From assembly GCA_910574715.1 (NCBI GenBank), contig CAJTCH010000001.1, forward strand, positions 186,001-250,000: DNA of 64,000 nt, in the 5' to 3' direction. Made by a program: the position numbers and the translations under genes. Positions 34,913-43,756 of the stretch are shown here, piece by piece. How positions within the stretch are numbered: the first letter of the stretch is position 1; every line of letters begins with the position of its first letter. This DNA is from Lachnospiraceae bacterium (GTDB lineage Bacteria > Bacillota > Clostridia > Lachnospirales > Lachnospiraceae). Under the pieces are notes generated by a model. That model did not search any database, was not told the origin of the DNA, and saw nothing but the letters and a program-made list of their open reading frames with translations.

Positions 34913-35381
34913 CACCTCCCAGCTTATCTCTTAACATCATCCGCCCCCTGGAAAGCAGAGAATATACCGTATTCTCCTTTTTCCCGATTATGTTCCCAAT
35001 CTCAGCCGCCGAGTATCCCTCATAATAATGCAGGTATATTGCGTCCTTATATTTCACCGGAAGAGACAGCACCGCCTCTAAAACCTCGTGGTCATCCCCG
35101 CTCTCCTTTGCCTCCGTCTCACTAAGCAGCTCCAGCGGAACCACATTGCGTCTGAAAAAATTCTTCAGATAATCTTTGCAGGCATTGATGGATACGCGGA
35201 GCAGCCATGCCTTTTCATGCTCGCTGTCGTAAAAGGATTCATTAGACAGCATGTATTTTAAGAAAACATTCTGGAACACGTCTTCCGTATCCGATTGATT
35301 CTTCAGATGATAGAAGCAGACCCGCCGGATCATATCGGCATACGTCTCCACGGCATGGTTGATCTCTGCCTCGCTCCGCAT
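34899..35381 (-). CDS. ECF-type RNA polymerase sigma factor
   Basis: A 160-residue two-domain sigma factor. Region 2 includes SDTEDVFQNVFLKYM and EHEKAWLLRVSINACKDYL; region 4 includes LPVKYKDAIYLHYYEGYSAAEIGNIIGKKENTVYSLLSRGR. It is held by the coupled membrane anti-sigma factor and should direct RNA polymerase to envelope- or metal-related genes, possibly including the secreted protein gene upstream. Good ribosome site GAGGAGGTG. Confidence 0.93.
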   Translation of the reverse strand: MRSEAEINHAVETYADMIRRVCFYHLKNQSDTEDVFQNVFLKYMLSNESFYDSEHEKAWLLRVSINACKDYLKNFFRRNVVPLELLSETEAKESGDDHEVLEAVLSLPVKYKDAIYLHYYEGYSAAEIGNIIGKKENTVYSLLSRGRMMLRDKLGGDGFD

Positions 35382-35419
35382 GACGCATCACCTCCTCATT
35401 TCTATAGAACGGCAAACAA

Positions 35420-35444
35420 GGCAGCGGCCATCACTGCCGCTGCC
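35420..35444 (-). terminator. hairpin after the secreted Cys/Gly/His-rich protein gene
   Basis: A 9-bp GC-rich perfect stem, GGCAGCGGC (35420-35428) with GCCGCTGCC (35436-35444), is followed on the minus strand by TTGTTTG. A terminator role is likely although the T run is broken. Confidence 0.65.
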
Positions 35445-35468
35445 CCTTCCTTCACTCTGTACCATTGA

Positions 35469-36017
35469 CTAACGGCGGCATCCATGTCCGCCCCCATGAT
35501 GGCCTCCGCCATAGCCGCAGCCGCCATAGCCCTGACCGTTATAGCCTCCGCCGCCGTAACCCTGGTTCCCATAATTGCCCGTATCATTGTAGACCGGCTC
35601 ATTGTAAACTGGTTCTGTATATACCGGCTCGTTATATACCGGTTCTGTGTATACCGGCTCTGTATAATTATTCGCCGCACCAGAACCTCCGCTGTAACCT
35701 GCCCCAGAACCCGCGCCGCTGCCCTGACCTGTGTAATTATCACATACGCCGTTCTGGTCTTCATCTACATAATTGCCGCAAGATCCAACCCAGTTGCCGT
35801 CTATGAAATTACAGTTCCCGAAATCACACCTGTCCGCCAAGCAGATCCCCGATGCCGGGCGCATATAATTCCTCGATACATCCACATATGAGCATGCCCT
35901 GAAATTGTGCAGCGGCATCCTACCCATGTACCCAGTCGAGAAATCTGACGCGAACACTGTCGTTCCCATTACCAACGATAATACTCCTGCTACTCCTAAT
36001 ATGGCCTTTTTCTTCAT
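35469..36017 (-). CDS. secreted Cys/Gly/His-rich protein with EPVY repeats
   Basis: A 182-residue secreted protein of unknown function. The signal peptide (residues 1-24) ends in VFASDF. The next part holds cysteines at 42, 59, 64, 69, 80 and 92 and an excalibur/EF-hand-like calcium loop DEDQNGVCD (85-93). Residues 119-143 are five repeats of (T/N)EPVY, encoded at 35589-35663. The end is Gly/Tyr-rich and finishes in GGGHHGGGHGCRR, a plausible metal site. It precedes the ECF sigma/anti-sigma pair in the same direction and resembles the anti-sigma tail in His/Gly content, so it may be a partner or target (inference). Confidence 0.7.
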   Translation of the reverse strand: MKKKAILGVAGVLSLVMGTTVFASDFSTGYMGRMPLHNFRACSYVDVSRNYMRPASGICLADRCDFGNCNFIDGNWVGSCGNYVDEDQNGVCDNYTGQGSGAGSGAGYSGGSGAANNYTEPVYTEPVYNEPVYTEPVYNEPVYNDTGNYGNQGYGGGGYNGQGYGGCGYGGGHHGGGHGCRR

Positions 36018-36173
36018 TTGCTTTATAACCCTCCTGGCAATTGCTTATTACTTTGTTCTACTTATAATACGATTGTCTTACGCAAATCCTTGCATGATCT
36101 GTAAATTATTTTCTAAATTTTCCATAACTATTCTACAATGCCTCCGACTAAAAAAGCAAGGCAAATTATATAC

Positions 36174-36202
36174 TTTACCAGACAGCGCCTGTGTGATATA
36201 AT
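36174..36202 (+). promoter_or_regulatory. promoter of the first ABC-2 transporter operon
   Basis: TTTACC (36174-36179), 17 nt, then TATAAT (36197-36202) preceded by TGA (extended -10). It lies 61 nt upstream of the ATPase start. Confidence 0.65.
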
Positions 36203-36263
36203 CAGAATGCAACCAAACCGACTTGGCAAGATATGCGAATATAACTACCAGGAGGAAGCAAGA

Positions 36264-37052
36264 ATGATTACGATGGAACATGTATGCAAATCGTACAAGA
36301 TTGCAAAAAGAAACGCCGGCTTCGGCGAAGCTTTGAAAGCTCTTTTCCACCGGGAATATGAAGTGATCCGTGCACTGGATAATGTGACCTTTACCATCGG
36401 CGACGGCGAGATGGTCGGCTACATCGGACCCAACGGAGCCGGTAAGAGCTCTACTATCAAGATTCTAAGCGGAATATTAACCCCCGATCACGGAACAGTC
36501 CTTGTAGACGGCAGAGTTCCGTATAAGGACCGGATCAGGCACGTACAGGAGATCGGCGTCGTGTTTGGTCAGCGTTCCCAACTGTGGTGGGATGTTCCGG
36601 TCATAGATTCCTTTGAATTATTAAAGGACATCTATTCTATTACTGAACCCCTGTACAGACAGAGCCTTGAAGAATTAACCGAATTACTGAATCTGACGGA
36701 GTTACTGCGCTCTCCTGCAAGACAGCTTTCCCTTGGTCAACGGATGCGCTGTGAGATCGCTGCTTCTCTTCTGCACCGCCCGCGGATCCTGTTCCTTGAC
36801 GAACCCACGATCGGACTGGACGCCGTGTCGAAGCTTGCCGTCCGCGACTTCATATTGAAGCAGAATCAGACCCACGGCACCACCGTGATACTCACCACCC
36901 ACGATATGCAGGACATCGAAGCACTGGCAAGCCGTATCATCCTGATCGGAAAGGGACGGATCCTTATGGACGGTACACTTAATGATATCAAAAGAGGCGG
37001 TGAGAATATTGACGAGACGGTAGCCGAGCTGTACCGTACATACGATATCTGA
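36264..37052 (+). CDS. ABC-2 exporter ATP-binding protein (system 1)
   Basis: A 262-residue ATPase. Walker A GPNGAGKSST, signature LSLGQRMRCEIA and Walker B ILFLDEPTIGLD are intact. The block VFGQRSQLWWDVPVIDSFELLKDIY identifies the group that pairs with ABC2_membrane_6 (DUF990) permeases. Start at 36264 follows AGGAGGAA; further upstream in-frame sequence lies in the promoter. The substrate is unknown; export of a lipid, peptide or drug is typical. Clearly paralogous to the ATPase at 43757-44605. Confidence 0.9.
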   Translation: MITMEHVCKSYKIAKRNAGFGEALKALFHREYEVIRALDNVTFTIGDGEMVGYIGPNGAGKSSTIKILSGILTPDHGTVLVDGRVPYKDRIRHVQEIGVVFGQRSQLWWDVPVIDSFELLKDIYSITEPLYRQSLEELTELLNLTELLRSPARQLSLGQRMRCEIAASLLHRPRILFLDEPTIGLDAVSKLAVRDFILKQNQTHGTTVILTTHDMQDIEALASRIILIGKGRILMDGTLNDIKRGGENIDETVAELYRTYDI

Positions 37053-37080
37053 TATATTGGTATCATAGAGGACTACGAAC

Positions 37081-37884
37081 ATGAAAAAATATTTATCTTT
37101 CTTTCGATTGAGATTCACCATGGGCCTGCAATACAGAGCGGCCGCCCTTGGCGGAATCACAACTCAGTTTGCGTGGGGATTCATGGAGATCATGATATTC
37201 GCCGCCTTCTACCGGGCGGACGCAGGCGCCTTCCCCATGAGCTTTTCCGCTACTGCATCATACTTGTGGCTGCAGCAGGCATTTCTCGCCCTGTTCGCGG
37301 TATGGATGATGGAGAATGAGATCTTTGATGCCATCGTAAACGGAGATATCGCCTACGAGATGTGCCGGCCGGTCAGCGTCTACCGCATGTGGTTTGCAAG
37401 AAGTATCGCAACACGCCTGTCAAGAGCCGTATTAAGGAGCTTTCCCATCCTGATCGTGGCCGCCTTCCTGCCGCACCCTTACGGCCTTGCGGCGCCGGCA
37501 AGCCTTAAGCACTTTATCCTGTTTCTGGTCACACTGGTTCTCGGACTGCTGATGACCGTATCGCTCTGTATGCTGGTCTATATCCTGGCATTTTTTACCA
37601 TATCACCTGCAGGACTCCGGCTGATATTCGATTCTGCTTCTGATTTCTTTGCAGGGGCATTGATCCCGCTGCCGTTCTTTCCGGAGAAAATGCAGCGGAT
37701 CATGGAACTTCTGCCGTTCGCATCCATGCAGAATGTTCCTCTTAGAATCTACGGCGGAAGCATGAGCAGCTATGAGATGAAAAGGGCTGTATTCCTGCAG
37801 GTATTCTGGCTTGCAGCCATTACATTTGCCGGGAACGCGCTCTGCCGTCTGGCACAGAAACGGGTTACCGTTCAAGGAGGTTAA
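37081..37884 (+). CDS. ABC-2 permease, DUF990-like (system 1, first)
   Basis: A 267-residue protein with six predicted helices starting near residue 20. It matches the ABC-2 type permeases encoded in pairs after this kind of ATPase. It is 28 nt after the ATPase gene and 3 nt before its partner. It would form half of the transmembrane channel. Confidence 0.82.
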   Translation: MKKYLSFFRLRFTMGLQYRAAALGGITTQFAWGFMEIMIFAAFYRADAGAFPMSFSATASYLWLQQAFLALFAVWMMENEIFDAIVNGDIAYEMCRPVSVYRMWFARSIATRLSRAVLRSFPILIVAAFLPHPYGLAAPASLKHFILFLVTLVLGLLMTVSLCMLVYILAFFTISPAGLRLIFDSASDFFAGALIPLPFFPEKMQRIMELLPFASMQNVPLRIYGGSMSSYEMKRAVFLQVFWLAAITFAGNALCRLAQKRVTVQGG

Positions 37885-37887
37885 TAT

Positions 37888-38673
37888 ATGAGATCCATCC
37901 GCCTTTATCTTCATTATGTGTCCATCAATATCCGGTGTGTAATGCAGTACAAGACTTCCTTTTTCCTGACTGCCATGGGGCAGTTCCTGGTCTCCTTCAC
38001 CGCATTTCTGGGCGTGTTCTTCCTGTTCCAGAGATTCTCCAGGGTGGAAGGCTTCACCTACAGCGAAGTGCTCCTGTGCTTCGCCGTCATGCTGATGGAA
38101 TTCTCCCTTGCGGAAATGTTCGCCAGAGGGTTCGACCAATTCTCCGGTATGGTCAGAAGCGGAGAATTCGACAGAGTCCTGGTGCGTCCCCAGAATGAGA
38201 TCATCCAGGTATTGGGGAGCAAATTCGAACTCACCCGGTTCGGCAGAATGCTGCAGGCTGTTGTGATGTTCGTATACGGGATTATCCAGAGCGATATTGA
38301 CTGGAGCTTTTCCAAAGTGCTTACCGTAATCTTTATGCTGATCGGAGGCACGGCTGTCTTTACCGCACTGTTCCTGATCTATGCCGCATTCTGCTTCTTC
38401 ACATTAGAGAGCCTGGAATTCATGAATATCTTCACGGACGGCGCCAGAGAATTCGGCAAGTATCCCGCCGGCGTATACGGGGAGAAGATGCTTCTGTTCG
38501 CCACATTCATCGTACCTTATGCGTTGATACAGTATTATCCCCTGCTCTATATACTGGGGCGGAGGAAGGAACTGATCTTCATGTTCCTTCCCCTTCTGGC
38601 ATGCTGGTTCCTGATTCCGGCTATACTATTCTGGAAGTTCGGCGTGCGGCACTACAAATCAAGCGGATCCTAA
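37888..38673 (+). CDS. ABC-2 permease, DUF990-like (system 1, second)
   Basis: A 261-residue six-helix protein with the family region EMFARGFDQFSGMVRSGEFDRVLVRP and a C-terminal YYPLLYILGRRKE, both matched in the second system (AELDRFLVRPVPV and FYPVGYLLGKEG at 42138-42938). It pairs with the preceding permease. Start at 37888 follows AAGGAGG. Confidence 0.85.
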   Translation: MRSIRLYLHYVSINIRCVMQYKTSFFLTAMGQFLVSFTAFLGVFFLFQRFSRVEGFTYSEVLLCFAVMLMEFSLAEMFARGFDQFSGMVRSGEFDRVLVRPQNEIIQVLGSKFELTRFGRMLQAVVMFVYGIIQSDIDWSFSKVLTVIFMLIGGTAVFTALFLIYAAFCFFTLESLEFMNIFTDGAREFGKYPAGVYGEKMLLFATFIVPYALIQYYPLLYILGRRKELIFMFLPLLACWFLIPAILFWKFGVRHYKSSGS

Positions 38674-38694
38674 TCATTCAGAAAGGAGACAGCC

Positions 38695-39582
38695 ATGATC
38701 GGCAACAGAGACATTTTCCTGGATAGAACAGACGTGAGCAGATTCTCACTTCAATTGAACCACTGCGGAATACAGGAGTGCGCAGCCGGCTATTCCTATC
38801 ATATCGACTCGCGTCCCTATCATCTGATCCATTTCATATTGGGCGGAAATGGTTTCTTCGAGACAGGACATAAGCTCTCCAACCTGCATGCAGGACAGGC
38901 ATTCTATATCCCGGCAGGCGTATCCGCCAGATACTACGCCTCCCTGACGGATCCATGGACATACGGATGGGTCGGATTCTATACCAATACCGCCAATCCC
39001 TTTCTCTCCCTTTTATTCGGCGATGAGAACGTAATTGAATTCAAGATGCCTCTTAATGAGGTCGAGCAGAATCTCTTATCCATTATCTCCGTAACAGACA
39101 GGAGGGTCGCCGGCTACTCCCAATATGACAAAGACGTCTTCCCGGGCGAACAATTCACCACGATTCTCGGACTCTCTGATTCCCTGAAAGCAAACAGCCG
39201 GATGCTGAACTTCTTCTCTGATCTGTTGAGATCCCAGATTCCGGAGGATACGATCAACCCTAAGAAGAATTCCCCGGCACTCCTGGCAAAAGCATTCATG
39301 GATACCCATTACACCGAACCGATCAAGATGCAGGATGTTGCCGCATCCTTGAATATTCATCCCAATTACCTGTGCGCCGTATTCAAGAAAACATACGGAC
39401 AGACGCCCAGTGATTATCTGCGCTCTATCCGTATGTCTCAGGCTTCTATGCTGTTGGATCTGACGGATTATTCTGTATCCATGATCGCCGGATCACTGGG
39501 ATATGCCAATCCATTTCAGTTCTCGGCCGCTTTTAAGTCCTATTATGGGATGTCGCCTTCTGCTTACAGGAAAAAGAGGTAA
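38695..39582 (+). CDS. AraC-family transcriptional regulator
   Basis: A 295-residue regulator with an N-terminal cupin-like effector domain (HLIHFILGGNGFFETG, AFYIPAGVSARYYA) and two C-terminal helix-turn-helix motifs (MQDVAASLNIHPNYLCAVFKKTYGQTPSDYL and VSMIAGSLGYANPFQFSAAFKSYYGMSPSAYR). Members of this layout often sense sugars. It follows ABC-2 system 1 by 21 nt in the same direction, so it may be co-transcribed with it. It is convergent with the next gene. Confidence 0.92.
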   Translation: MIGNRDIFLDRTDVSRFSLQLNHCGIQECAAGYSYHIDSRPYHLIHFILGGNGFFETGHKLSNLHAGQAFYIPAGVSARYYASLTDPWTYGWVGFYTNTANPFLSLLFGDENVIEFKMPLNEVEQNLLSIISVTDRRVAGYSQYDKDVFPGEQFTTILGLSDSLKANSRMLNFFSDLLRSQIPEDTINPKKNSPALLAKAFMDTHYTEPIKMQDVAASLNIHPNYLCAVFKKTYGQTPSDYLRSIRMSQASMLLDLTDYSVSMIAGSLGYANPFQFSAAFKSYYGMSPSAYRKKR

Positions 39583-39586
39583 GCAT

Positions 39587-40624
39587 CTATATCTGCTGCA
39601 GCTTTACGAATTCTGCAAATCGCGGCAGCAACAGACGGATCTTCCCATATTCCCGGGTATCTATTACCCCCTTTCTCTTCAGCCGCTCACGGTATACCGC
39701 GAACAATTCTGACTTCATCTGCAATCGTTCTCTGATACAGAGTACCCTGCTCTCCTGATTTACCGAAATCTCAAGAAGCACCTTCTTATCCAGTTCAGAG
39801 AGTTCCGACCATATTTTCCCATAAACATATTCTTCCAGGTATTGGTCATATTCCGGCAGTATATCATCAATGTCTTTTTCACGGTTTTCCCAATAAAGAT
39901 ACCCTAATACCTGAAATGCAAAAGGATACCCCTTTGTCAAAACTGTCATCTTCTCTGCCGTCTCCATATCCAGACCGAATATATCCATGTAATGCTTTCG
40001 TACAGCCGTGTAATTCAAAGGCTCCAGCATAAGCTTGGGAGCCCGGTATAAGAATGTGAGAGACTTATCATTCTGCAGATCATATAGATTCTCATACAAC
40101 CCTGTCATCAGCAGATATATGGGATAATCACGCCTAATGAAAATCTGGAAAGAACTTGCAAAAATCCTTATATTCTCTGAGTTAGCTGCTTCATCAATGG
40201 TGATCAGCAATCGTTTCCCATCCTGTTGGATCTGCTCCAGCATCCGTTCGATGACACTCTCTATATCTGTAACCGGAACAGCATCTTCAATGGACACTCC
40301 AAGCCCAAACGCCGAAAAATCCAATCTGGCCTTTAAAAATCTCGCATGCATCTCGGGAATGCCGTATATCTTTGCTGCCAGGCTTTGCAGCAAATCCCGC
40401 ATAGGATTAAGTTCAACCACTATCCAGCTTTCATCCGCCCGTATTTCATCTGCTATATTCGTCATCATAACGGTCTTTCCAGATCCCCTGACGCCTGTGA
40501 TCATAAAGATCTGATTAGAGGGAATCTCCGCATTAAAACTCTCTATAATCTGATTCGTCTGCATGATACGGGAAATGTACTGTAATGGCTTTTTCCCAAA
40601 TGACAATGTAAAAGGATTGTTCAT
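39587..40624 (-). CDS. AAA-type ATP-binding protein (ORC/archaeal-ATPase-like)
   Basis: A 345-residue protein. Walker A ITGVRGSGKTVMM is near residue 45, Walker B is LLITIDEA, and the C-terminal part is a winged-helix-like region (ELSELDKKVLLEISVNQ). It resembles the ORC/Cdc6-like or archaeal ATPase group whose role in bacteria is mostly unknown. Start at 40624 suits AGAGG better than upstream GTG/ATG codons. Its promoter carries 10-bp-phased TATATAAC repeats. Confidence 0.75.
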   Translation of the reverse strand: MNNPFTLSFGKKPLQYISRIMQTNQIIESFNAEIPSNQIFMITGVRGSGKTVMMTNIADEIRADESWIVVELNPMRDLLQSLAAKIYGIPEMHARFLKARLDFSAFGLGVSIEDAVPVTDIESVIERMLEQIQQDGKRLLITIDEAANSENIRIFASSFQIFIRRDYPIYLLMTGLYENLYDLQNDKSLTFLYRAPKLMLEPLNYTAVRKHYMDIFGLDMETAEKMTVLTKGYPFAFQVLGYLYWENREKDIDDILPEYDQYLEEYVYGKIWSELSELDKKVLLEISVNQESRVLCIRERLQMKSELFAVYRERLKRKGVIDTREYGKIRLLLPRFAEFVKLQQI

Positions 40625-40637
40625 CGGCATCACCTCT

Positions 40638-40703
40638 TATATAACTCTATATAACCCTATATAACTTTTCATTTATTATATAACTTTATATAACTTTTTT
40701 CAA
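40638..40703 (-). promoter_or_regulatory. ATPase promoter with phased TATATAAC repeats
   Basis: On the minus strand TTGAAA (40698-40703) and TATAAT (40675-40680) are 17 nt apart. The octamer TATATAAC (plus-strand sense) occurs at 40638, 40648, 40658, 40677 and 40687. Within each cluster the period is exactly 10 bp, so copies face the same side of the helix. Two copies overlap the -10/spacer region and three lie in the initial transcribed region. This suggests cooperative binding of a regulator. Confidence 0.65.
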
Positions 40704-40718
40704 CCGCATTCAATCATA

Positions 40719-42053
40719 TTACCTTTGTTTCAAATACCGCTTCAACAAAAAAGCGCAGAAATACGGAAATGAATAGATCTTATCACTATACCCTATATTT
40801 CCCGATGTAAATTTTATCCCACAAGAGATATCCGGATATTTCTCACTCTCGATCAGCGTGCGGAGTGATTTTGACCTTCCGTTCGTTGATTTCACTTCAA
40901 CCGGAATCAACCCGGACATTGTCCGTACAAAAAAATCTTCTTCCAAAGTGGAATCTTCGCGTTTATAATAATAAAGTTCATACCCACTTTTAACAAGCGC
41001 TTCACCGACCACATTTTCATAAAGAGCGCCTTTATAAACCCCCATATTCTTATTCGCCCGCAGATCATCCTGTGATTCGTCGTCCAACATAGAGACCAGC
41101 AGACCGCTGTCTGCAAAATACAGCTTATATTTCATTTCGTCATAATTCCCTCTCAGCGGTAATTCTGGGAAATGAAGGCAATAACAGAGATTGATAATTC
41201 CTGAATCATGCAGCCACTCGATACATCCTCTGTAATCCTTGAATCTCGCTCCCTTTGCAACCTTCGATATCTGGAACTTCTTGTTCTCTCTCGCAAGCTG
41301 AACCGGAATCTGGTTAAACACATTCAATATCCGTGTCTGATCCATTCCCTCCGCGTATTTGCGGATATCCTCCTTGTAATCTTCAATAAGCTGCCGCTGC
41401 GTAACCAGTGATCCCTCGAACGTATTCTTCAAAATGTAATCTCTCACGACTGCCGGCATTCCCCCCAATATACAGTAATCAAGAAACGCCCCGCTGCAAA
41501 CCGACATCATTAGCTCACTTAAGGCTTTTTGCTCAGTCATATATTCTAAAAGTTCATCTATAAAAGAATCCTTATACCCCTTTGCCCATAAGAACTCTTC
41601 AAAATCCATCGAATACATCTGATAGTCCGTCTTGTAACCAACACTGTTACTTTCAATTCTTTTGTATTGTATCCCAAGCATAGAACCGCTGCATATCACA
41701 TCAAATCTTCCGTCAATACTAAAAAACTTAAGCGACGTGACGATCTCAGGAAATTCTTGCAGCTCATCAAAAAAAATCAATGTATTTCCCTCTGCGAATT
41801 CCTTTGACGGATCTATCCTGGATATATTCTTGATAATATCTTCTGCTTTGAATCCATCTTCAATGATCATCTTGTACTTCGGCTCTTCAACAAAATTAAT
41901 CTCAATAAGATGTTCATAACTCCTTTCCCCAAAATGCCTGATGGATTCCGTCTTCCCTACCTGGCGCGCCCCTTTCAGTATCAACGGCTTCCTGGACTCA
42001 TCTGCTTTCCATTCTTCCAGAAAATAATCTACCTTTCTTCGTAAATATGCCAT
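40719..42053 (-). CDS. AAA ATPase with C-terminal DUF4143
   Basis: A 444-residue protein with Walker A LKGARQVGKTESI (residues ~25-37), Walker B TLIFFDELQ and a C-terminal DUF4143 region (LYENVVGEALVKSGYELYYYKREDS, then EVDF-like EEDFFVRTMSGLIPVEVKS). The last part has the ExK pattern of a PD-(D/E)XK nuclease-like fold. These proteins are widespread and poorly understood. Ribosome site GAGGTGGGGG precedes 42053. It lies upstream of the ORC-like ATPase with an intervening promoter. Confidence 0.85.
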   Translation of the reverse strand: MAYLRRKVDYFLEEWKADESRKPLILKGARQVGKTESIRHFGERSYEHLIEINFVEEPKYKMIIEDGFKAEDIIKNISRIDPSKEFAEGNTLIFFDELQEFPEIVTSLKFFSIDGRFDVICSGSMLGIQYKRIESNSVGYKTDYQMYSMDFEEFLWAKGYKDSFIDELLEYMTEQKALSELMMSVCSGAFLDYCILGGMPAVVRDYILKNTFEGSLVTQRQLIEDYKEDIRKYAEGMDQTRILNVFNQIPVQLARENKKFQISKVAKGARFKDYRGCIEWLHDSGIINLCYCLHFPELPLRGNYDEMKYKLYFADSGLLVSMLDDESQDDLRANKNMGVYKGALYENVVGEALVKSGYELYYYKREDSTLEEDFFVRTMSGLIPVEVKSTNGRSKSLRTLIESEKYPDISCGIKFTSGNIGYSDKIYSFPYFCAFLLKRYLKQR

Positions 42054-42137
42054 TCCCCCACCTCATTTCAATCTTCTCTCTATTATAGTATATGCATTTG
42101 ATAATAAAGACAAGTAGAAATGCAAAAATCCCACAGC

Positions 42138-42938
42138 TTAATAGCTGCTACTCTCATAATTCGCAAGCCCGCGTTTCAGCACCATGCAGGACACTGCAAG
42201 CATAAGCACGCAGAAGAACGAGATCCCAAGCGCCCCCGCCCTGGTTCCTTCTTTGCCCAACAGATAACCGACCGGATAGAAGCTGACGAACGCATAGGGA
42301 ATCAGATATCCGAAGATTCCCTGGAAAATGGGCGGATAGATCACCATCGGATACTTCGCCATCTCTCCCAATGAGATCACGAAATAATTCAGGCTGTTCT
42401 TCTTCCCTTCCATCCAGAAGGATATACAGCTCGCAATCCAGATCATGCACACTCTTATCACACACGCCTCCGCCAGGAAGATACAGAATACTGTAGCCTT
42501 AAGCACATTCCACTCCATCCCGCATCGCCCAAATCCAACCGCCATTACCGCTATGGCAATGATCATCTTATTCAGTCCGTCAAAATCAATCTTCGCCGTC
42601 AGAAGTTGCAGCCCTACCGGCACCGGCCTTACCAGGAACCGGTCTAGTTCTGCCATATGTATCATATTCGTGATCTTCCACGCCCCCTGGAAGAAGAAAT
42701 TAATAAACCCTTCCGAGAACAGCAGGAATCCGTAGAGAAGAAAGATCTCCCACATCGTCCATCCACCTACCTGCGGGATATTACTGTATATGATACAGAT
42801 CAGCCCCAGATTACACCCCTGGGAAAACAGCGTAAAGAAGACCATCATCAGAAAGTCTGTCCGATACTGCGCCAGAGACTTGATATTCTGTACCTGAAAC
42901 ATAATATATAATTGTATATAAGCTCCGAACTTTTTCAT
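42138..42938 (-). CDS. ABC-2 permease, DUF990-like (system 2, second)
   Basis: A 266-residue six-helix protein. The conserved HMAELDRFLVRPVPVGLQ and SFYPVGYLLGKEG segments match the second permease of system 1. Start at 42938 follows GGAGG by 7 nt and directly follows the stop of the first permease. Confidence 0.85.
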   Translation of the reverse strand: MKKFGAYIQLYIMFQVQNIKSLAQYRTDFLMMVFFTLFSQGCNLGLICIIYSNIPQVGGWTMWEIFLLYGFLLFSEGFINFFFQGAWKITNMIHMAELDRFLVRPVPVGLQLLTAKIDFDGLNKMIIAIAVMAVGFGRCGMEWNVLKATVFCIFLAEACVIRVCMIWIASCISFWMEGKKNSLNYFVISLGEMAKYPMVIYPPIFQGIFGYLIPYAFVSFYPVGYLLGKEGTRAGALGISFFCVLMLAVSCMVLKRGLANYESSSY

Positions 42939-42941
42939 CAC

Positions 42942-43730
42942 CTAACCTCCATACATAGAGATCACACCAAATGCTTTCTTCCCGAATAAGGTTCCCAGAA
43001 GACCTAATACAGCAATCCACACAATCTGCAGAAGTATACTCATCATACTCTCTCCGGCCGAGAACGTCCCGATAAAAATGCAGCAAGGCGTATAGATGAT
43101 CCCCTGGAAAGGCAAAACATTCACAACGTCTCTTAAGACGCCCGGAAACATCGCCAACGGAATCAACGCTCCCGAGAAGAAATTGGTAAGGATCTCCCTT
43201 GCCTTCGTCACTCCATAAGAATTATCCGTATAAAAGCACAGCAGCGAGAAGAGATACTGGATACAGAATTTCACCCCCATGCCAAGAAAAAGCGAGATCA
43301 GAAAAAGCGCCGTCCGCATCCCGCTCAGATATTGCAGGCCATTCACCGCCAGATAGACACTCCCGATCAGCACAAAAGTCGCCGCAAATTCCAGTCCCGC
43401 CGTTCCAAGCATCCGAAAGAAAAGCATTCCCCGATAAGACAAGGGCTTCAAGAGGTCTAATATAATATCACCCTTCACGATACGCTCCGCTATGCTCATC
43501 TCAAACCCCATAGAGAAGACGCTGTTGCACAGAAACGCGACGAATACATACTGCTTCATAATCTCCCATGTATAGCCATTTACTACATCCTGATATGTGA
43601 AAATACTTTTCCAGACATAGTACAATACCACCGCCTGGATGAAATTCGCCAGCATACCGGTGATAAATGTGCTCCGGTATGCACATCCCTCCAAAAATCC
43701 GCACCTTATGTAAGCCAAATATTTCTTCAT
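42942..43730 (-). CDS. ABC-2 permease, DUF990-like (system 2, first)
   Basis: A 262-residue six-helix protein starting MKKYLAYIRCGFLEGCAYRS; the start at 43730 follows GGAG. It matches the first permease of system 1 in place and topology (for example SNSVFSMGFEMSIAERIVKGDIILDLLKPLSYR). The gene starts 26 nt after the ATPase stop and ends next to its partner. Confidence 0.83.
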   Translation of the reverse strand: MKKYLAYIRCGFLEGCAYRSTFITGMLANFIQAVVLYYVWKSIFTYQDVVNGYTWEIMKQYVFVAFLCNSVFSMGFEMSIAERIVKGDIILDLLKPLSYRGMLFFRMLGTAGLEFAATFVLIGSVYLAVNGLQYLSGMRTALFLISLFLGMGVKFCIQYLFSLLCFYTDNSYGVTKAREILTNFFSGALIPLAMFPGVLRDVVNVLPFQGIIYTPCCIFIGTFSAGESMMSILLQIVWIAVLGLLGTLFGKKAFGVISMYGG

Positions 43731-43756
43731 ATATTCATCTCCATCCCATTCCCTTA

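Noticed and set aside
40638..40694. TATATAAC repeats as a small CRISPR array or origin iterons
   Set aside because: The repeats are 8 nt with 2-nt gaps, there are no spacers or cas genes, and no replication protein or origin features are nearby. A regulatory array fits better.
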